This document shows positions 17,440 to 26,324 of a stretch of DNA of 64,000 nucleotides, one piece after another. The stretch's first letter is position 1; each line of letters opens with the position of its first letter. The position numbers and the translations under genes were made by a program. The notes below the pieces were generated by a model. That model ran no database searches. It was given only the letters and a program-made list of their open reading frames with translations, and was not told the DNA's origin. Origin of the DNA: Herbinix sp. (GTDB taxonomy: Bacteria > Bacillota > Clostridia > Lachnospirales > Lachnospiraceae); the NCBI GenBank assembly GCA_029256105.1, contig JAQSYO010000008.1, forward strand, positions 124,001 to 188,000, in the 5' to 3' direction.

Positions 17440-18000
17440 TTAAAATTGTACGAGCGAATACAACTCATCTTTTTGATCTTGATTAACTCCGATATATCGA
17501 AGCGTTATGCTAGGAGAACTATGATTAAATGTATCCATAATAAGTCCCACATTATAATTAGATGCTTTATAGGTCCAATAACCCCAGGTCTTACGTAGAC
17601 TATGAGTTCCGAAGTTTTCTAATCCAATCATCTCTGCCGCTGCTTTTAATACACGGTATGCCTGCACACGCCCTAAACAAGTGCCTTTTCTACTCCAAAA
17701 TAAATAACTATCCGGAATTAAGTTTTCGTTTTTAACATAACTTTCAATTTCCTTGCATAAAGAGCTGTTTATCTTTATTTTCTTTTCTTTCCCTGTTTTT
17801 TTTTCGTTCAAAATAAAATATTCGCGAAATTGTCCATCTTCCTTAAGAACATCCTTTAACTTTACTGGTAATACATCGCTAATTCGAAGCCCAGTATTAA
17901 GCCCGAATTTAAAAAGTAATCCATACTTTTGATCCTTGCTAACTAAATAACAATACATTTGATTAATCTTTATCATGTCTCTGATCGGTTCTACAGTCAT
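17440..18000 (-). CDS. Short tyrosine recombinase, catalytic domain only
   Basis: The 186-residue protein consists of the catalytic domain of the phage integrase family. The expected residues are visible: Arg in NTGLRISD (about 36), Lys in NEKKTGKEKK, HSLRKTWGY (His-x-x-Arg, about 133-141), FNHSSPS (second His) and the Tyr in LRYIG. The usual N-terminal core-binding domain of about 100 residues is absent, as in small solitary recombinases such as B. subtilis YoeC. No attachment sites, cargo or phage genes were found beside it, so it may be a domesticated enzyme or a relic of an element. The start codon ATG is preceded by GGAAAG. Confidence 0.85.
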   Translation of the reverse strand: MTVEPIRDMIKINQMYCYLVSKDQKYGLLFKFGLNTGLRISDVLPVKLKDVLKEDGQFREYFILNEKKTGKEKKIKINSSLCKEIESYVKNENLIPDSYLFWSRKGTCLGRVQAYRVLKAAAEMIGLENFGTHSLRKTWGYWTYKASNYNVGLIMDTFNHSSPSITLRYIGVNQDQKDELYSLVQF

Positions 18001-18292
18001 ACAGGTCCCACTTTCCTAAGTAATTATTAGAATGCTGTCAATTCTTATTATAACAGTTATTTTTTCACTACGTGTAAGAATTGGACGATAAGCAGTAGTA
18101 ACATGCCTATTTCATACTGTTAAGTAAGTAAATACCATCACACACATAGCCGAATGCAACATATTAATAATAATGTTACATAATAGCATATAAATAGGGA
18201 ATAATCATTGGTATATTAATCCATTTATATAACATTAATGGGCTGATTAAGTCATTTACAGCAAGATAGATTAAAATGGTCGGTTATATTGT

Positions 18293-18327
18293 TCCTCCTC
18301 GTTGTAGAAGGAACTTTTTTTATTGAG
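18293..18327 (+). terminator. Orphan terminator in a 536-bp gene-free gap
   Basis: The GTTCCT...AGGAAC hairpin is followed by eight T residues, with no gene upstream on the plus strand. The 18001-18292 part holds only AT-rich sequence and a 9-bp inverted repeat (CAATTCTTA...TAAGAATTG, about 18039-18084). A lost gene or a small RNA could explain it. Confidence 0.5.
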
Positions 18328-18425
18328 ATAAGAAGTTAATGAGAGTATTGCCATTAGGGCGTAAATTTTCCGTGTCTATTGCCTATTCTATCTACTAATT
18401 ACGGAGAATTTAATTGCAAGAATTA

Positions 18426-18475
18426 TTGACATACCTTGATTACCTATGTATAGTTATACATAGATAATCAAGGTA
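18426..18475 (+). promoter_or_regulatory. PadR operon promoter with 44-bp palindromic operator
   Basis: TTGACA (18426-18431) and TATAGT (18449-18454) have 17-bp spacing. A palindrome with 21-base arms (18432-18452 and 18455-18475, one mismatch, 2-base centre) covers the spacer, the -10 and the start point. Its core, ATGT-N8-ACAT, is the published PadR-type half-site arrangement, so autoregulation by the gene at 18537 is very likely. Confidence 0.8.
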
Positions 18476-18536
18476 TTAATAATATAATTTTACTATTATT
18501 ATAGATGTTTTATTATTAAAGGAGGGAGATATAAGT

Positions 18537-18881
18537 ATGAATATTGACAAAGGTTTCATCGGTGGAAGTACAGTATTGCTCTTGTTATCATTACTAAAAG
18601 AAGGGGATCGTTACGGTTATGAGATCATAAAAGAGCTGGAGCAACGCTCGAACCAAACCTTTGAATTTAAAGAAGGATCGCTTTATCCCGTATTACACAA
18701 ATTAGAAAACTTAGATTATGTAAAATCCTATCTTACAAAAGGTGATACAGGGAAGGAACGCAGATACTACAAAATTACTGAAAAAGGGAAAAAACAACTT
18801 ATTGAGGAAAAGAAACAGTGGGAGGTTTTTTCTTTATCTGTCAATAAAGTAATAGGCGGTGGCGCATATGCTATATCCTAA
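18537..18881 (+). CDS. PadR-family transcriptional regulator
   Basis: The 114-residue winged-helix regulator shows the PadR pattern LLLLSLLKEGDRYGYEIIKEL, EGSLYPVLHKLENLDYVKSY, and ERRYYKITEKGKKQL with the beta wing. The C-terminal helix is short, so it is the small PadR class (subfamily 2). The start is supported by GGAGGGAG about 8 bases upstream. Its stop overlaps the next gene by 14 bases, and the promoter carries a large palindrome, which points to an autoregulated three-gene operon. The ligand is unknown. Confidence 0.92.
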   Translation: MNIDKGFIGGSTVLLLLSLLKEGDRYGYEIIKELEQRSNQTFEFKEGSLYPVLHKLENLDYVKSYLTKGDTGKERRYYKITEKGKKQLIEEKKQWEVFSLSVNKVIGGGAYAIS

Positions 18882-19575
18882 GGTGGAACAGTATTTGACT
18901 GAAGTGATACGATTTGTCAAATTCTATTCTGATAGAGAGGCTATAAAATCAGAACTAGAAAGTCATATGATAGATCGAATAGAGGATTATATTGCCATGG
19001 GTTATGATATAGAAATAGCAGAACAATTATCGATTGACAATATGGGGGATGCCAGAGTAATAGGGAAAGCTCTAAATAAAGAGCATAACCCAATTCTTGG
19101 ATGGATATGGATATGTACTAATATTTTAGTTACAGTACTTCTTGCTTGGATTATATATTTTAATGGATTTTTCGTATTGTCTTCTTTTCAAAATCACAAT
19201 CTTGTGAAGGATATACCGGAGTCCAATATCGTATATCGTATCAACTTAAAGGAGAAAGTAAAATTGGATGATGTGGTGATCAATTTTACTAATGTTATTT
19301 ATGAAAAAAATGGTAATATGAGTATATTTTATAATTATTACGATACTGGGATTTGGGGTAGGTGGGGTTTCGGTGGTGGACTTACCGCATCAGACAATTT
19401 GGGGAATTCTTATTACGCTGGAGGCGGGCAGGGATCAAGTGGCATAATATCATATAACAGATGGACATATACTGATTTTTCTGAGGATGCGGACACCTTA
19501 TTTATAAGCTACGATTACTATAACAGATCTTTTCTGGTGGAAATACCATTGAAAGTTGGTGGAAAAAATGAGTAG
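18868..19575 (+). CDS. Membrane protein with permease-prefix-like N-terminus
   Basis: The protein has about 235 residues. The first 75 residues (VKFYSDREAIKSELESHMIDR, then MGDARVIGKALNKEHNP) resemble the helical permease-prefix/DUF1700-like module that often follows PadR genes. One transmembrane segment lies at about residues 83-108 (WIWICTNILVTVLLAWIIYF). The remaining 125 residues are extracytoplasmic and beta-rich with many Gly, Tyr and Trp (WGRWGFGGGLTASDNLGNSY). A GTG at 18859 is in frame, but ATG at 18868 is better placed after GGCGGTGG. It overlaps padR and the next gene, so the three are co-transcribed. Function unknown; a sensor or envelope role is inference. Confidence 0.7.
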   Translation: MLYPKVEQYLTEVIRFVKFYSDREAIKSELESHMIDRIEDYIAMGYDIEIAEQLSIDNMGDARVIGKALNKEHNPILGWIWICTNILVTVLLAWIIYFNGFFVLSSFQNHNLVKDIPESNIVYRINLKEKVKLDDVVINFTNVIYEKNGNMSIFYNYYDTGIWGRWGFGGGLTASDNLGNSYYAGGGQGSSGIISYNRWTYTDFSEDADTLFISYDYYNRSFLVEIPLKVGGKNE

Positions 19576-20098
19576 ACGAAAAAAGGTAATACGAAACCTT
19601 ATTCTATTGATTGTATTGCTTTTTATCTTTATGAAACAAACCGGACTTTATTTTACCCCCATGTCCGCTCATGAAAGCTCAGAGAGAGGAATGCATTATG
19701 GACCCTCTGAAGTGATACATATTGAGGACTTTAAGGATGGGAAATACCTTCTTTGTAAATACGATGATTTTGTTTCCTGTGATACGGTGAATAGATTTTT
19801 AATTTTCCTTTGGAGCATTGGCAATCAACCTATCGGGTTTCAAAACGATAAAACTAAGCCACTGAATTATACCTGGAGCAGTTCCTTTTCCAATTGGAAA
19901 GTCTATGGAATAGTAAATGATACTCGTATTAAGAAGGTTGAGATTATACTGGATAATGGAATTATTTTGACACAATCTAAATTATATGAGGATCTCTTCT
20001 TATTCACTTGGGATTCCAGTGATAACGGTTCAAAGGGATATAAGAGAATTAAAGGTTATGATTCAGATAACAAAGTTATTTATGAGGAAGAGTATTAG
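19568..20098 (+). CDS. Small single-pass exported protein of the PadR operon
   Basis: The protein has about 176 residues and is not recognised. Basic SRRKKVIRN is followed by a hydrophobic segment (LILLIVLLFIFM), then an outside domain of about 150 residues rich in aromatic residues (NYTWSSSFSNWKVYGIV, VEIILDNGIILTQSKLYEDL). It overlaps the upstream gene by 8 bases. An in-frame TTG at 19556 is less likely than ATG at 19568, which follows GTTGGTGG. Its co-transcription with padR and another membrane protein suggests both act together at the envelope. Confidence 0.65.
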   Translation: MSRRKKVIRNLILLIVLLFIFMKQTGLYFTPMSAHESSERGMHYGPSEVIHIEDFKDGKYLLCKYDDFVSCDTVNRFLIFLWSIGNQPIGFQNDKTKPLNYTWSSSFSNWKVYGIVNDTRIKKVEIILDNGIILTQSKLYEDLFLFTWDSSDNGSKGYKRIKGYDSDNKVIYEEEY

Positions 20099-20217
20099 TA
20101 CTAATTTAGCTAGTTAAAATAAAATACATTCTAGATAAAATAAAACACGAAATGTAATGGCGTGGCGGGTATAGAACAGATTACGAGTATATTTTTTTTA
20201 CAGCCAAAGAAAGAATT

Positions 20218-20378
20218 ATGTTGGACATTATAGAATTGACTAAAAAAACAAATACAGTGCTGCGCACTTTTTCCTAAGTCCGGGAACTGTTGGCAGTGAT
20301 CTAGGCGATGAAAAAATGATGATTATTGATTATCATAATAGGCATTTTGAATTACAAAAGAGCAGGGAAAGACAATGA
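20218..20378 (+). pseudogene. Possible frameshifted small gene remnant
   Basis: One frame runs from ATG at 20218 (LDIIELTKKTNTVLRTF) to a stop at 20275; another continues from the same T-run (FFLSPGTVGSDLGDEKMM, then IIDYHNRHFELQK) to TGA at 20376. A single-base loss in the T-run near 20267-20272 would join them into about 54 codons. The family is not recognised. This is the only coding-like content in the 594-bp gap after the PadR operon. Confidence 0.3.
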
Positions 20379-20457
20379 GCTATATTTATGCATTTTATCG
20401 ATCGGGTTTTAAGATTGAATCTAGTATAAGAGCAAATATAATATAAAATCAGAGGCA

Positions 20458-20492
20458 AAGGCATTTAGTTTTGAATACTAAATGCTTTTTTA
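20458..20492 (+). terminator. Intrinsic terminator before clpB
   Basis: GCATTTAGT (20461-20469) and ACTAAATGC (20477-20485) form a 9-bp stem followed by TTTTTTAT. It would end transcripts of the PadR operon or the remnant upstream. Confidence 0.8.
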
Positions 20493-20577
20493 TCGTGGTT
20501 TATTTATGGAGATACAAATCACGAGTTTAGTAATGGTTAACAGTTGTTTTATAATATAAATAATATACAAATTGTTA

Positions 20578-20606
20578 TTGCAAACGAATAATATTTATGT
20601 TATAGT
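20578..20606 (+). promoter_or_regulatory. Promoter of clpB
   Basis: TTGCAA (20578-20583) and TATAGT (20601-20606) have 17-bp spacing. No CIRCE element or CtsR direct repeat was found here, so the heat-shock control of this clpB is not of the usual Firmicute types as far as can be seen. Confidence 0.5.
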
Positions 20607-20692
20607 TGATATAGAACAGGCATGCAATATAAAATATTTCTAAAGTAATCAATATAAGAATAAAACAAAAACACTCAAAAGGAGAGGCTAAG

Positions 20693-23275
20693 ATGAACAT
20701 TAACAAATTTACGCAAAATTCCATGCAGGCAGTGCAAGATTGTGAGAAGTTGGCATATGAATATGGTCACCAGGAAATTGATGTAGAACATCTGCTGTAT
20801 AGCCTGCTAACATTGGAGGATAGTCTGATTAAGAAGCTGCTAGAGAAGATGGAGATTAATTCGGAGGTGTTTTTAGCACAAGTAAAAGGCTTACTGAATA
20901 AGCGACCGAAGGTTTCAGGAGGGCAGCTTCATATCAGCAATGAGTTGAACAAAATTTTGATTTATGCAGAAAATGAAGCACAGCTAATGGGAGATTCTTA
21001 TGTATCGGTGGAGCATTTATTCTTAAGTATGCTAAAACAACCGAACAAAGAGGTCAAAGCGCTGTTAAACGAATTCCGTATTAACAGAGATAATTTTTTA
21101 AAAGCACTGCAATCCGTACGTGGCAATCAAAAGGTTGTAACCGACAACCCGGAGGCCACCTATGATACACTGGAGAAGTATGGGTATGATCTTGTAGCCA
21201 AAGCAAAAGAGCAAAAATTGGATCCAGTAATCGGAAGAGATAGCGAGATAAGAAATGTAATCCGCATCTTATCAAGAAAATCCAAGAACAATCCGGTACT
21301 AATCGGGGAGCCAGGTGTTGGTAAGACGGCAGTGGTAGAAGGTCTTGCGCAGAGAATTGTAAGAGGTGACGTACCACAGGCCTTAAAGGATAAGAAGTTA
21401 TTTACACTAGATATGGGTTCTCTTGTAGCCGGTGCCAAATACCGTGGTGAGTTTGAAGAGAGGCTGAAGGCAGTTCTGGAGGAAGTAAAGAAGAGTGAAG
21501 GACAGATCATCCTCTTCATTGATGAACTCCATACCATCGTAGGAGCAGGCAAGACCGAGGGTTCCATGGATGCAGGCAATATGTTAAAACCAATGCTTGC
21601 GAGAGGTGAGCTACATTGCATCGGAGCAACTACGTTGAATGAATATCGACTTTACATTGAGAAGGATGCAGCTCTAGAGCGTAGATTCCAACCGGTTATG
21701 GTGGAGGAACCCTCTGTTGAGGATACTATTTCCATACTTAGAGGGTTAAAGGAACGTTATGAGGTATTCCACGGGGTTAAAATAACGGATAGCGCCTTAG
21801 TCAGTGCCGCTACCCTATCGAACCGTTATATTTCAGATCGTTTTCTACCAGATAAGGCAATCGATTTGGTGGATGAGGCCTGTGCTTTAATCAAGACGGA
21901 ACTCGATTCCATGCCCACCGAACTTGATGATATGCAACGAAGAATTATGCAGATGGAGATCGAGGAAGCAGCACTCAAGAAGGAAAATGACCGTCTCAGC
22001 GCAGAGCGACTAAGTGATCTACAGCGAGAGCTTGCAGAACTTCGTGATAGCTTTGCTCTATCAAAAGCAAGATGGGATAACGAGAAAGCTTCCATGGAAA
22101 AGGTGCATAAGCTAAGAGAGTCCCTCGAAGATTTAAATAATGAGATAGAACTCGCAGAACGTAGCTATGATTTGAACAAGGCGGCAGAGCTGAAATACGG
22201 CAGACTTCCCGAACTGCAAAGGAAACTTGCAGTAGAAGAAGAGCGCCTCAGATTGGAAGAGAATATGCTAGTGCATGAGAATGTCAGTGAAGAAGAGATA
22301 GCAAAGATTGTGTCAAGATGGACAGGTATCCCGGTAACTAGACTGACGGAAGGAGAACGTAACAAGGCGCTTCATCTAAGTGTTGAGCTTCATAAGAGAG
22401 TGGTAGGACAGGACGAGGGAGTGGATAAGGTATCGGATGCTATCCTCCGTTCCAAAGCGGGTATTAAGGATCCAACAAAACCAATCGGATCGTTCTTGTT
22501 CCTTGGACCTACCGGTGTTGGTAAGACAGAGCTAGCGAAGACTCTGGCAGAGAATTTATTCGACAATGAGCATAACATAGTGCGAATTGACATGAGCGAA
22601 TATATGGAGAAGCATTCCGTTGCAAGGTTGATTGGTGCACCTCCCGGATATGTCGGATATGAAGAGGGTGGGCAGTTAACGGAGGCAGTAAGGCGTAAAC
22701 CATATGCTGTCATCTTATTTGATGAGATAGAAAAGGCGCATCCCGATGTATTCAACGTGCTTCTTCAAGTACTTGACGATGGGCGAATTACGGACTCTCA
22801 AGGGCGGACAGTAGATTTTAAAAACACGATTATCATTTTAACGTCCAATATCGGATCTAGGTATCTGTTGGAGGGAATTGATGAATACGGAGAAGTTTGT
22901 AGTGACTGTGAAGCCCTGGTTATGAATGATCTTAAGATATCCTTCCGCCCAGAATTTTTGAATCGTTTGGATGAAGTCATCCTATTTAAACCATTATCGA
23001 AGGCTAACATGAAGGATATTATAGAGCTCCTTATCATAGATTTGAATAAGCGTTTGGCTGATAGGGAAATAACAATTGCCTTAACAGAACGAGCAAAGGA
23101 ATATATCATTGCAAGAAGTTATGACCCGGCTTATGGAGCAAGACCCTTGAAGCGTTTTCTTCAGAAAAACGTGGAAACTCTAAGTGCAAGGCTTATCCTA
23201 AGCGACCAAGTAAATTCTGAGGATACAATAGTAATTGATGAGCAAAACAATGAACTTGTTGCAAAGGTTAGATAA
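20693..23275 (+). CDS. clpB: ATP-dependent disaggregase ClpB
   Basis: ClpB is a hexameric AAA+ chaperone that pulls apart protein aggregates together with DnaK. The 860 residues match the family. The Clp N-domain repeats span residues 1-145. The first AAA+ module has Walker [14 protein letters not shown] (about 205) and Walker B LFIDELHT. The middle coiled-coil domain (about 400-525), which separates ClpB from ClpC, is present. The second AAA+ module has [13 protein letters not shown] (about 605), [11 protein letters not shown] and [13 protein letters not shown], and the C-terminus has the sensor-2 motif [12 protein letters not shown]. The ribosome binding site is AAAGGAGAGG. The gene stands alone with its own promoter and terminator. 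Confidence 0.97.
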   Translation: MNINKFTQNSMQAVQDCEKLAYEYGHQEIDVEHLLYSLLTLEDSLIKKLLEKMEINSEVFLAQVKGLLNKRPKVSGGQLHISNELNKILIYAENEAQLMGDSYVSVEHLFLSMLKQPNKEVKALLNEFRINRDNFLKALQSVRGNQKVVTDNPEATYDTLEKYGYDLVAKAKEQKLDPVIGRDSEIRNVIRILSRKSKNNPVLIGEPGVGKTAVVEGLAQRIVRGDVPQALKDKKLFTLDMGSLVAGAKYRGEFEERLKAVLEEVKKSEGQIILFIDELHTIVGAGKTEGSMDAGNMLKPMLARGELHCIGATTLNEYRLYIEKDAALERRFQPVMVEEPSVEDTISILRGLKERYEVFHGVKITDSALVSAATLSNRYISDRFLPDKAIDLVDEACALIKTELDSMPTELDDMQRRIMQMEIEEAALKKENDRLSAERLSDLQRELAELRDSFALSKARWDNEKASMEKVHKLRESLEDLNNEIELAERSYDLNKAAELKYGRLPELQRKLAVEEERLRLEENMLVHENVSEEEIAKIVSRWTGIPVTRLTEGERNKALHLSVELHKRVVGQDEGVDKVSDAILRSKAGIKDPTKPIGSFLFLGPTGVGKTELAKTLAENLFDNEHNIVRIDMSEYMEKHSVARLIGAPPGYVGYEEGGQLTEAVRRKPYAVILFDEIEKAHPDVFNVLLQVLDDGRITDSQGRTVDFKNTIIILTSNIGSRYLLEGIDEYGEVCSDCEALVMNDLKISFRPEFLNRLDEVILFKPLSKANMKDIIELLIIDLNKRLADREITIALTERAKEYIIARSYDPAYGARPLKRFLQKNVETLSARLILSDQVNSEDTIVIDEQNNELVAKVR

Positions 23276-23310
23276 TATTTAATAAAGGTGCCATAATAGA
23301 TGCTATACAC

Positions 23311-23342
23311 AAGAAAGGGGTGATTCACTCCTTTCTTTTTTT
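23311..23342 (+). terminator. Intrinsic terminator of clpB
   Basis: AAGAAAGGGGTG pairs with CACTCCTTTCTT, followed by a T run. Confidence 0.8.
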
Positions 23343-23343
23343 A

Positions 23344-23372
23344 TTGACAGGTTTAAATAATGGTGATATTAT
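23344..23372 (+). promoter_or_regulatory. Promoter of the TetR-type regulator gene
   Basis: TTGACA (23344-23349) and TATTAT (23367-23372) have 17-bp spacing, immediately after the clpB terminator. Confidence 0.6.
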
Positions 23373-23415
23373 TAAAGTAGAACTGAACATACAGTACTAA
23401 AATGGAGAGATGCAA

Positions 23416-24039
23416 ATGAATATACCAAATGCTAGAGAAAGAATATTAAATGCAGCAGTAAAAATATTTGCTGAGAGAAGCTATGAGGGATCTCGTATCG
23501 ATGAGATTGCCAAGGAGGCCCAAGTTCCGAAATCCTTGATCTACTATCACTTTAAAAGTAAAGAGGAGATACTACAAGTATTGATTGATAATTTTATTAA
23601 GGAATACATGTCTTTGATTTCTGAAAATATAGAGGAAGACCAGCAAGAGAAAGCCCAAGAGTTGCCAGGGCGAATGAAGGATATGTATTATGAGTTTGGC
23701 ATGAAAAATGCTGACTTAGTAAGAGTAATCCTGATTGATTCACTGAAGAAGTCCAACGAAAAACCGGTATTATTTCAAATCGTGGAAGCGATGATTGCCA
23801 AAGAGGCGGAGAATACAAAAGATTTTGATATAAATGTACAGGAACGAAGAATTGCTGAATTCTTTACCAGCTTTATACCGAATTACGCTTACCTATGTTT
23901 TGCTGATTCTTGGACCGAATATTTTAATATAGAGCGACAACAATTTGATCAATTATATCTTGAGGTTTATGAGGAAACACATGGAGCTTACCATAAAAAT
24001 TATCCATATCAAAAGATGAAAGAAAGTAAACAGAAATAG
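23416..24039 (+). CDS. TetR/AcrR-family transcriptional regulator
   Basis: The protein has 207 residues. The N-terminal helix-turn-helix is classic: ARERILNAAVKIFAERSYEG, IDEIAKEAQVPKSLIYYHF and KSKEEILQVL. The C-terminal ligand domain is not assignable to a known effector. ATG at 23410 directly abuts the ribosome binding site GGAGA, so ATG at 23416, about 6 bases downstream, is used. The gene is followed after 94 bases by a metallo-hydrolase, its likely target or partner. The gap contains a small hairpin (ACATGC...GCATGT, about 24104-24120) before the next ribosome binding site. Confidence 0.9.
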   Translation: MNIPNARERILNAAVKIFAERSYEGSRIDEIAKEAQVPKSLIYYHFKSKEEILQVLIDNFIKEYMSLISENIEEDQQEKAQELPGRMKDMYYEFGMKNADLVRVILIDSLKKSNEKPVLFQIVEAMIAKEAENTKDFDINVQERRIAEFFTSFIPNYAYLCFADSWTEYFNIERQQFDQLYLEVYEETHGAYHKNYPYQKMKESKQK

Positions 24040-24133
24040 CGAAAACAATGCAATTGCATACAACAATGAAGAGCTAAGACAAAATGCTATAAATTGTTAA
24101 TAACATGCGGTAGGCATGTAGAAGGAGGCTAAA

Positions 24134-24844
24134 ATGAAACATAAAATCATAAGAATAGATCTTAATGGTGTAAACTGCTATCTAATTAAGTCCGATGAAG
24201 GTTTTGTGCTGCTTGATACCGGTGGACAGCTAACGATGGACAAGGAATATACCAATCGTCAGGAAGAGTTAACCAGACAGTTGGAGGAGGCTGGTTGCGT
24301 CCCGGGAAATCTAAAGGCAATCATACTAACACATGGAGATATTGACCATACTGCCAATGCAGCATATCTTCGTGAGCGGTATCAAACAATAATTGCAATG
24401 CATGAAAAGGACATAGATTTGGTGGAGAACATTACGCTTGATATGATGATGCAGAGCTTCCATTACAGATCATTAATATTAAAAATAGTATTTTTCCTTA
24501 TGAAGAAACCAATTCAAAAGCTTACTGAGAAAACATTAAGAGATTTTACAAAGTTTACACCGGATGTTACGTTACAGGAAGGTGACGATTTATCACAGTA
24601 TGGGATTGCAGCTAAAGTAATTCATCTACCTGGTCATACAGCAGGCTCCATTGGGGTACTTATGGAAAGTGGAGAACTTATCGCAGGTGATATCTTTGCA
24701 AATAGGAAAAAACCAGGATTAGCACCGAATGCAAATGATTTTGTACAATTAAAGCATAGTGCTAAAAAGCTGAAATCTCTTCACGTCACTACAATCTACC
24801 CTGGCCACGGTGAGCCTTTTGAGGCATCAGATTTAAAAATGTGA
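24134..24844 (+). CDS. MBL-fold metallo-hydrolase
   Basis: The 236-residue metallo-beta-lactamase-fold hydrolase has the metal motif THGDIDHTANA (HxDxDH type, about residues 65-75; the usual first His-x-His is read as HGDIDH), GHTAGSIGVL (about 177), an Asp in AGDIF, and YPGHGEP near the C-terminus. These are the ligands of the two-metal site of the glyoxalase II/ribonuclease-like group. The substrate is not predictable. The gene follows the TetR-type regulator and may be under its control. The site AGAAGGAGG lies before the ATG. Confidence 0.88.
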   Translation: MKHKIIRIDLNGVNCYLIKSDEGFVLLDTGGQLTMDKEYTNRQEELTRQLEEAGCVPGNLKAIILTHGDIDHTANAAYLRERYQTIIAMHEKDIDLVENITLDMMMQSFHYRSLILKIVFFLMKKPIQKLTEKTLRDFTKFTPDVTLQEGDDLSQYGIAAKVIHLPGHTAGSIGVLMESGELIAGDIFANRKKPGLAPNANDFVQLKHSAKKLKSLHVTTIYPGHGEPFEASDLKM

Positions 24845-24921
24845 TATTATTAATGAAACTTGAATTATTTAACCGTACAACTCATAGAATTAAATAAGTG
24901 ATTAATCTATGGAGGATAATA

Positions 24922-25338
24922 ATGAGGAGGTTCAGAATTACAATTCTGCTTCTTACGATAGTTATTATGGCCCTAGGAATTACAGGCTGTAAAACAGAGG
25001 ATACGGATGTTAAAAAAATAAAGGATCTGGAATTTACGGTTGTTGAGGATGCTGATTTACCTGGAGAATTAAAAGAAATCATAGATGAGAAGAAGGAGGA
25101 ACCGTTTAAGCTGTCCTATTCCAATAAGGATTATCTTTATATTGTGGTAGGGTTTGGAAAGCAGAATAGCGGAGGTTATAGTATCGCGGTAGATGAATTG
25201 TATTTGACCAGCAATGCAATTTACATAGATACGAATTTAATTGGACCCTCACAGGATGATATGGTTTCTCAGGGAGTAACATACCCTTATGTTGTAGTAA
25301 AGCTGGAGTTAAGAGATGAGCGGGTTGTCTTTGAGTAA
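24922..25338 (+). CDS. Lipoprotein with PrcB-like C-terminal domain
   Basis: The 138-residue lipoprotein has basic MRRFR, a hydrophobic stretch and the lipobox ITGC at about residues 19-22, then a charged linker. The C-terminal 70 residues (YLYIVVGFGKQNSGGYSIAV, ending in VVVKLELRDERVVF) match the PrcB_C/protease-complex-subunit pattern, a domain first described in a Treponema surface protease complex. No protease gene lies nearby. GTG at 24898 is in frame, but ATG at 24922 follows GGAGG by 6 bases and gives a proper signal peptide. It is closed by a strong terminator. Confidence 0.75.
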   Translation: MRRFRITILLLTIVIMALGITGCKTEDTDVKKIKDLEFTVVEDADLPGELKEIIDEKKEEPFKLSYSNKDYLYIVVGFGKQNSGGYSIAVDELYLTSNAIYIDTNLIGPSQDDMVSQGVTYPYVVVKLELRDERVVFE

Positions 25339-25358
25339 TTTGTAGATAGGTATAGAGA

Positions 25359-25411
25359 GAGTGCCTTAAATGGATTATTACTAATCTAAATTAAGGCACT
25401 CGTACTTTTTT
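25359..25411 (+). terminator. Intrinsic terminator after the PrcB-like gene
   Basis: GAGTGCCTTAA (25359-25369) and TTAAGGCACTC (25391-25401) are perfect 11-base arms, followed by GTACTTTTTT. Confidence 0.85.
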
Positions 25412-25745
25412 AGTGACTGAAGTATATAGAGCTTAAATAATGGTAAAACTAGGGTGTAGGATAACAATAAACTGGAAAATAATATAACATTAATAGGGCA
25501 CTATTACAATATTTAGTGAAAAAAAGCTAGCAATACCAATATCTTGTGGTATTAATAAAATTTGGGAATGTGTCGGTAATTTACTGTTTTATACAATTGT
25601 ATTTTGTGCAAATTTCCTATTTTTACTAGGCTGAATGCACTAGACTTGTGAAATTATTCCATAAAAATTAACAAAAATATTTTGGTTTCATGTGCACATT
25701 TTTCAGTACAAAGCCTATATGATGACCAAATTGTCTGAAAATTCA

Positions 25746-25774
25746 TTGACGTTTATTGTAATTTGTGCTATAAT
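25746..25774 (+). promoter_or_regulatory. Strong promoter of veg
   Basis: TTGACG (25746-25751) and TATAAT (25769-25774) have 17-bp spacing and a TGC extension before the -10. This fits veg, whose promoter is one of the strongest vegetative promoters in B. subtilis. The rest of the 25412-25886 gap is AT-rich with nothing recognisable. Confidence 0.75.
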
Positions 25775-25886
25775 ATACAAGATGCATGAAATTTGTTACA
25801 GATTTATTTAGAATGATGTGTACGGACCCATGATAGGATAACCTGTTCCGGAAATGGCGATAGGAAGCATTGACAAGGAGAAAATA

Positions 25887-26132
25887 ATGATGAAGCAAAA
25901 TGATGTGAATAACGTACGTAATGCTGTAATGAACCAAACGGGAAAAAGGGTTAAGATACGGATAAATAGGGGCAGACACAAAATTGATGTGACAGAAGGT
26001 ATAATTTCGGAGACATATCCCAGCATTTTCCTAATTAAGATTCAGGAAACAAAAGATATGCCAGTTAGAACTGTCTCATATAGTTATACCGATATTTTAA
26101 CAAAAGACGTTGAGTTAATTCTTTGCAGTTAA
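25887..26132 (+). CDS. veg: Veg family protein
   Basis: The product is 81 residues and of the Veg (DUF1021) family, small basic beta-barrel proteins encoded behind strong promoters in Firmicutes. B. subtilis Veg has been linked to biofilm gene expression and spore outgrowth. Recognisable parts are GKRVKIRINRGRHKIDVTEG and TYPSIFLIKI, then VSYSYTDILTKDVEL. An in-frame ATG at 25854 exists, but AAGGAG at 25875-25880 points to ATG at 25887 (or 25890), giving the usual family length. A terminator follows directly. Confidence 0.93.
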   Translation: MMKQNDVNNVRNAVMNQTGKRVKIRINRGRHKIDVTEGIISETYPSIFLIKIQETKDMPVRTVSYSYTDILTKDVELILCS

Positions 26133-26148
26133 GGATAAGATAAAATGG

Positions 26149-26188
26149 AGCTAAAGCCGTAAGTAAGATCGGTTTTAGCTTTTTTTAT
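26149..26188 (+). terminator. Intrinsic terminator of veg
   Basis: AGCTAAAGCCG and CGGTTTTAGCT form an 11-bp stem (one G-U pair), followed by TTTTTTATT. Confidence 0.88.
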
Positions 26189-26324
26189 TGCGTTATAGTA
26201 TTTATTTTTATAGAATTTCTGCAAGTAGAGATAATATAAAACAATAATTCATAAATCCCAACTTCCTTGAATAAGATATGACAGAGGCATCCATCGTATG
26301 TCCAAATTCAAGGAGGGATTTTAA

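Noticed and set aside
20500..20692. CIRCE or CtsR operator upstream of clpB
   Set aside because: Neither TTAGCACTC-N9-GAGTGCTAA nor the GGTCAAA direct repeat is present.
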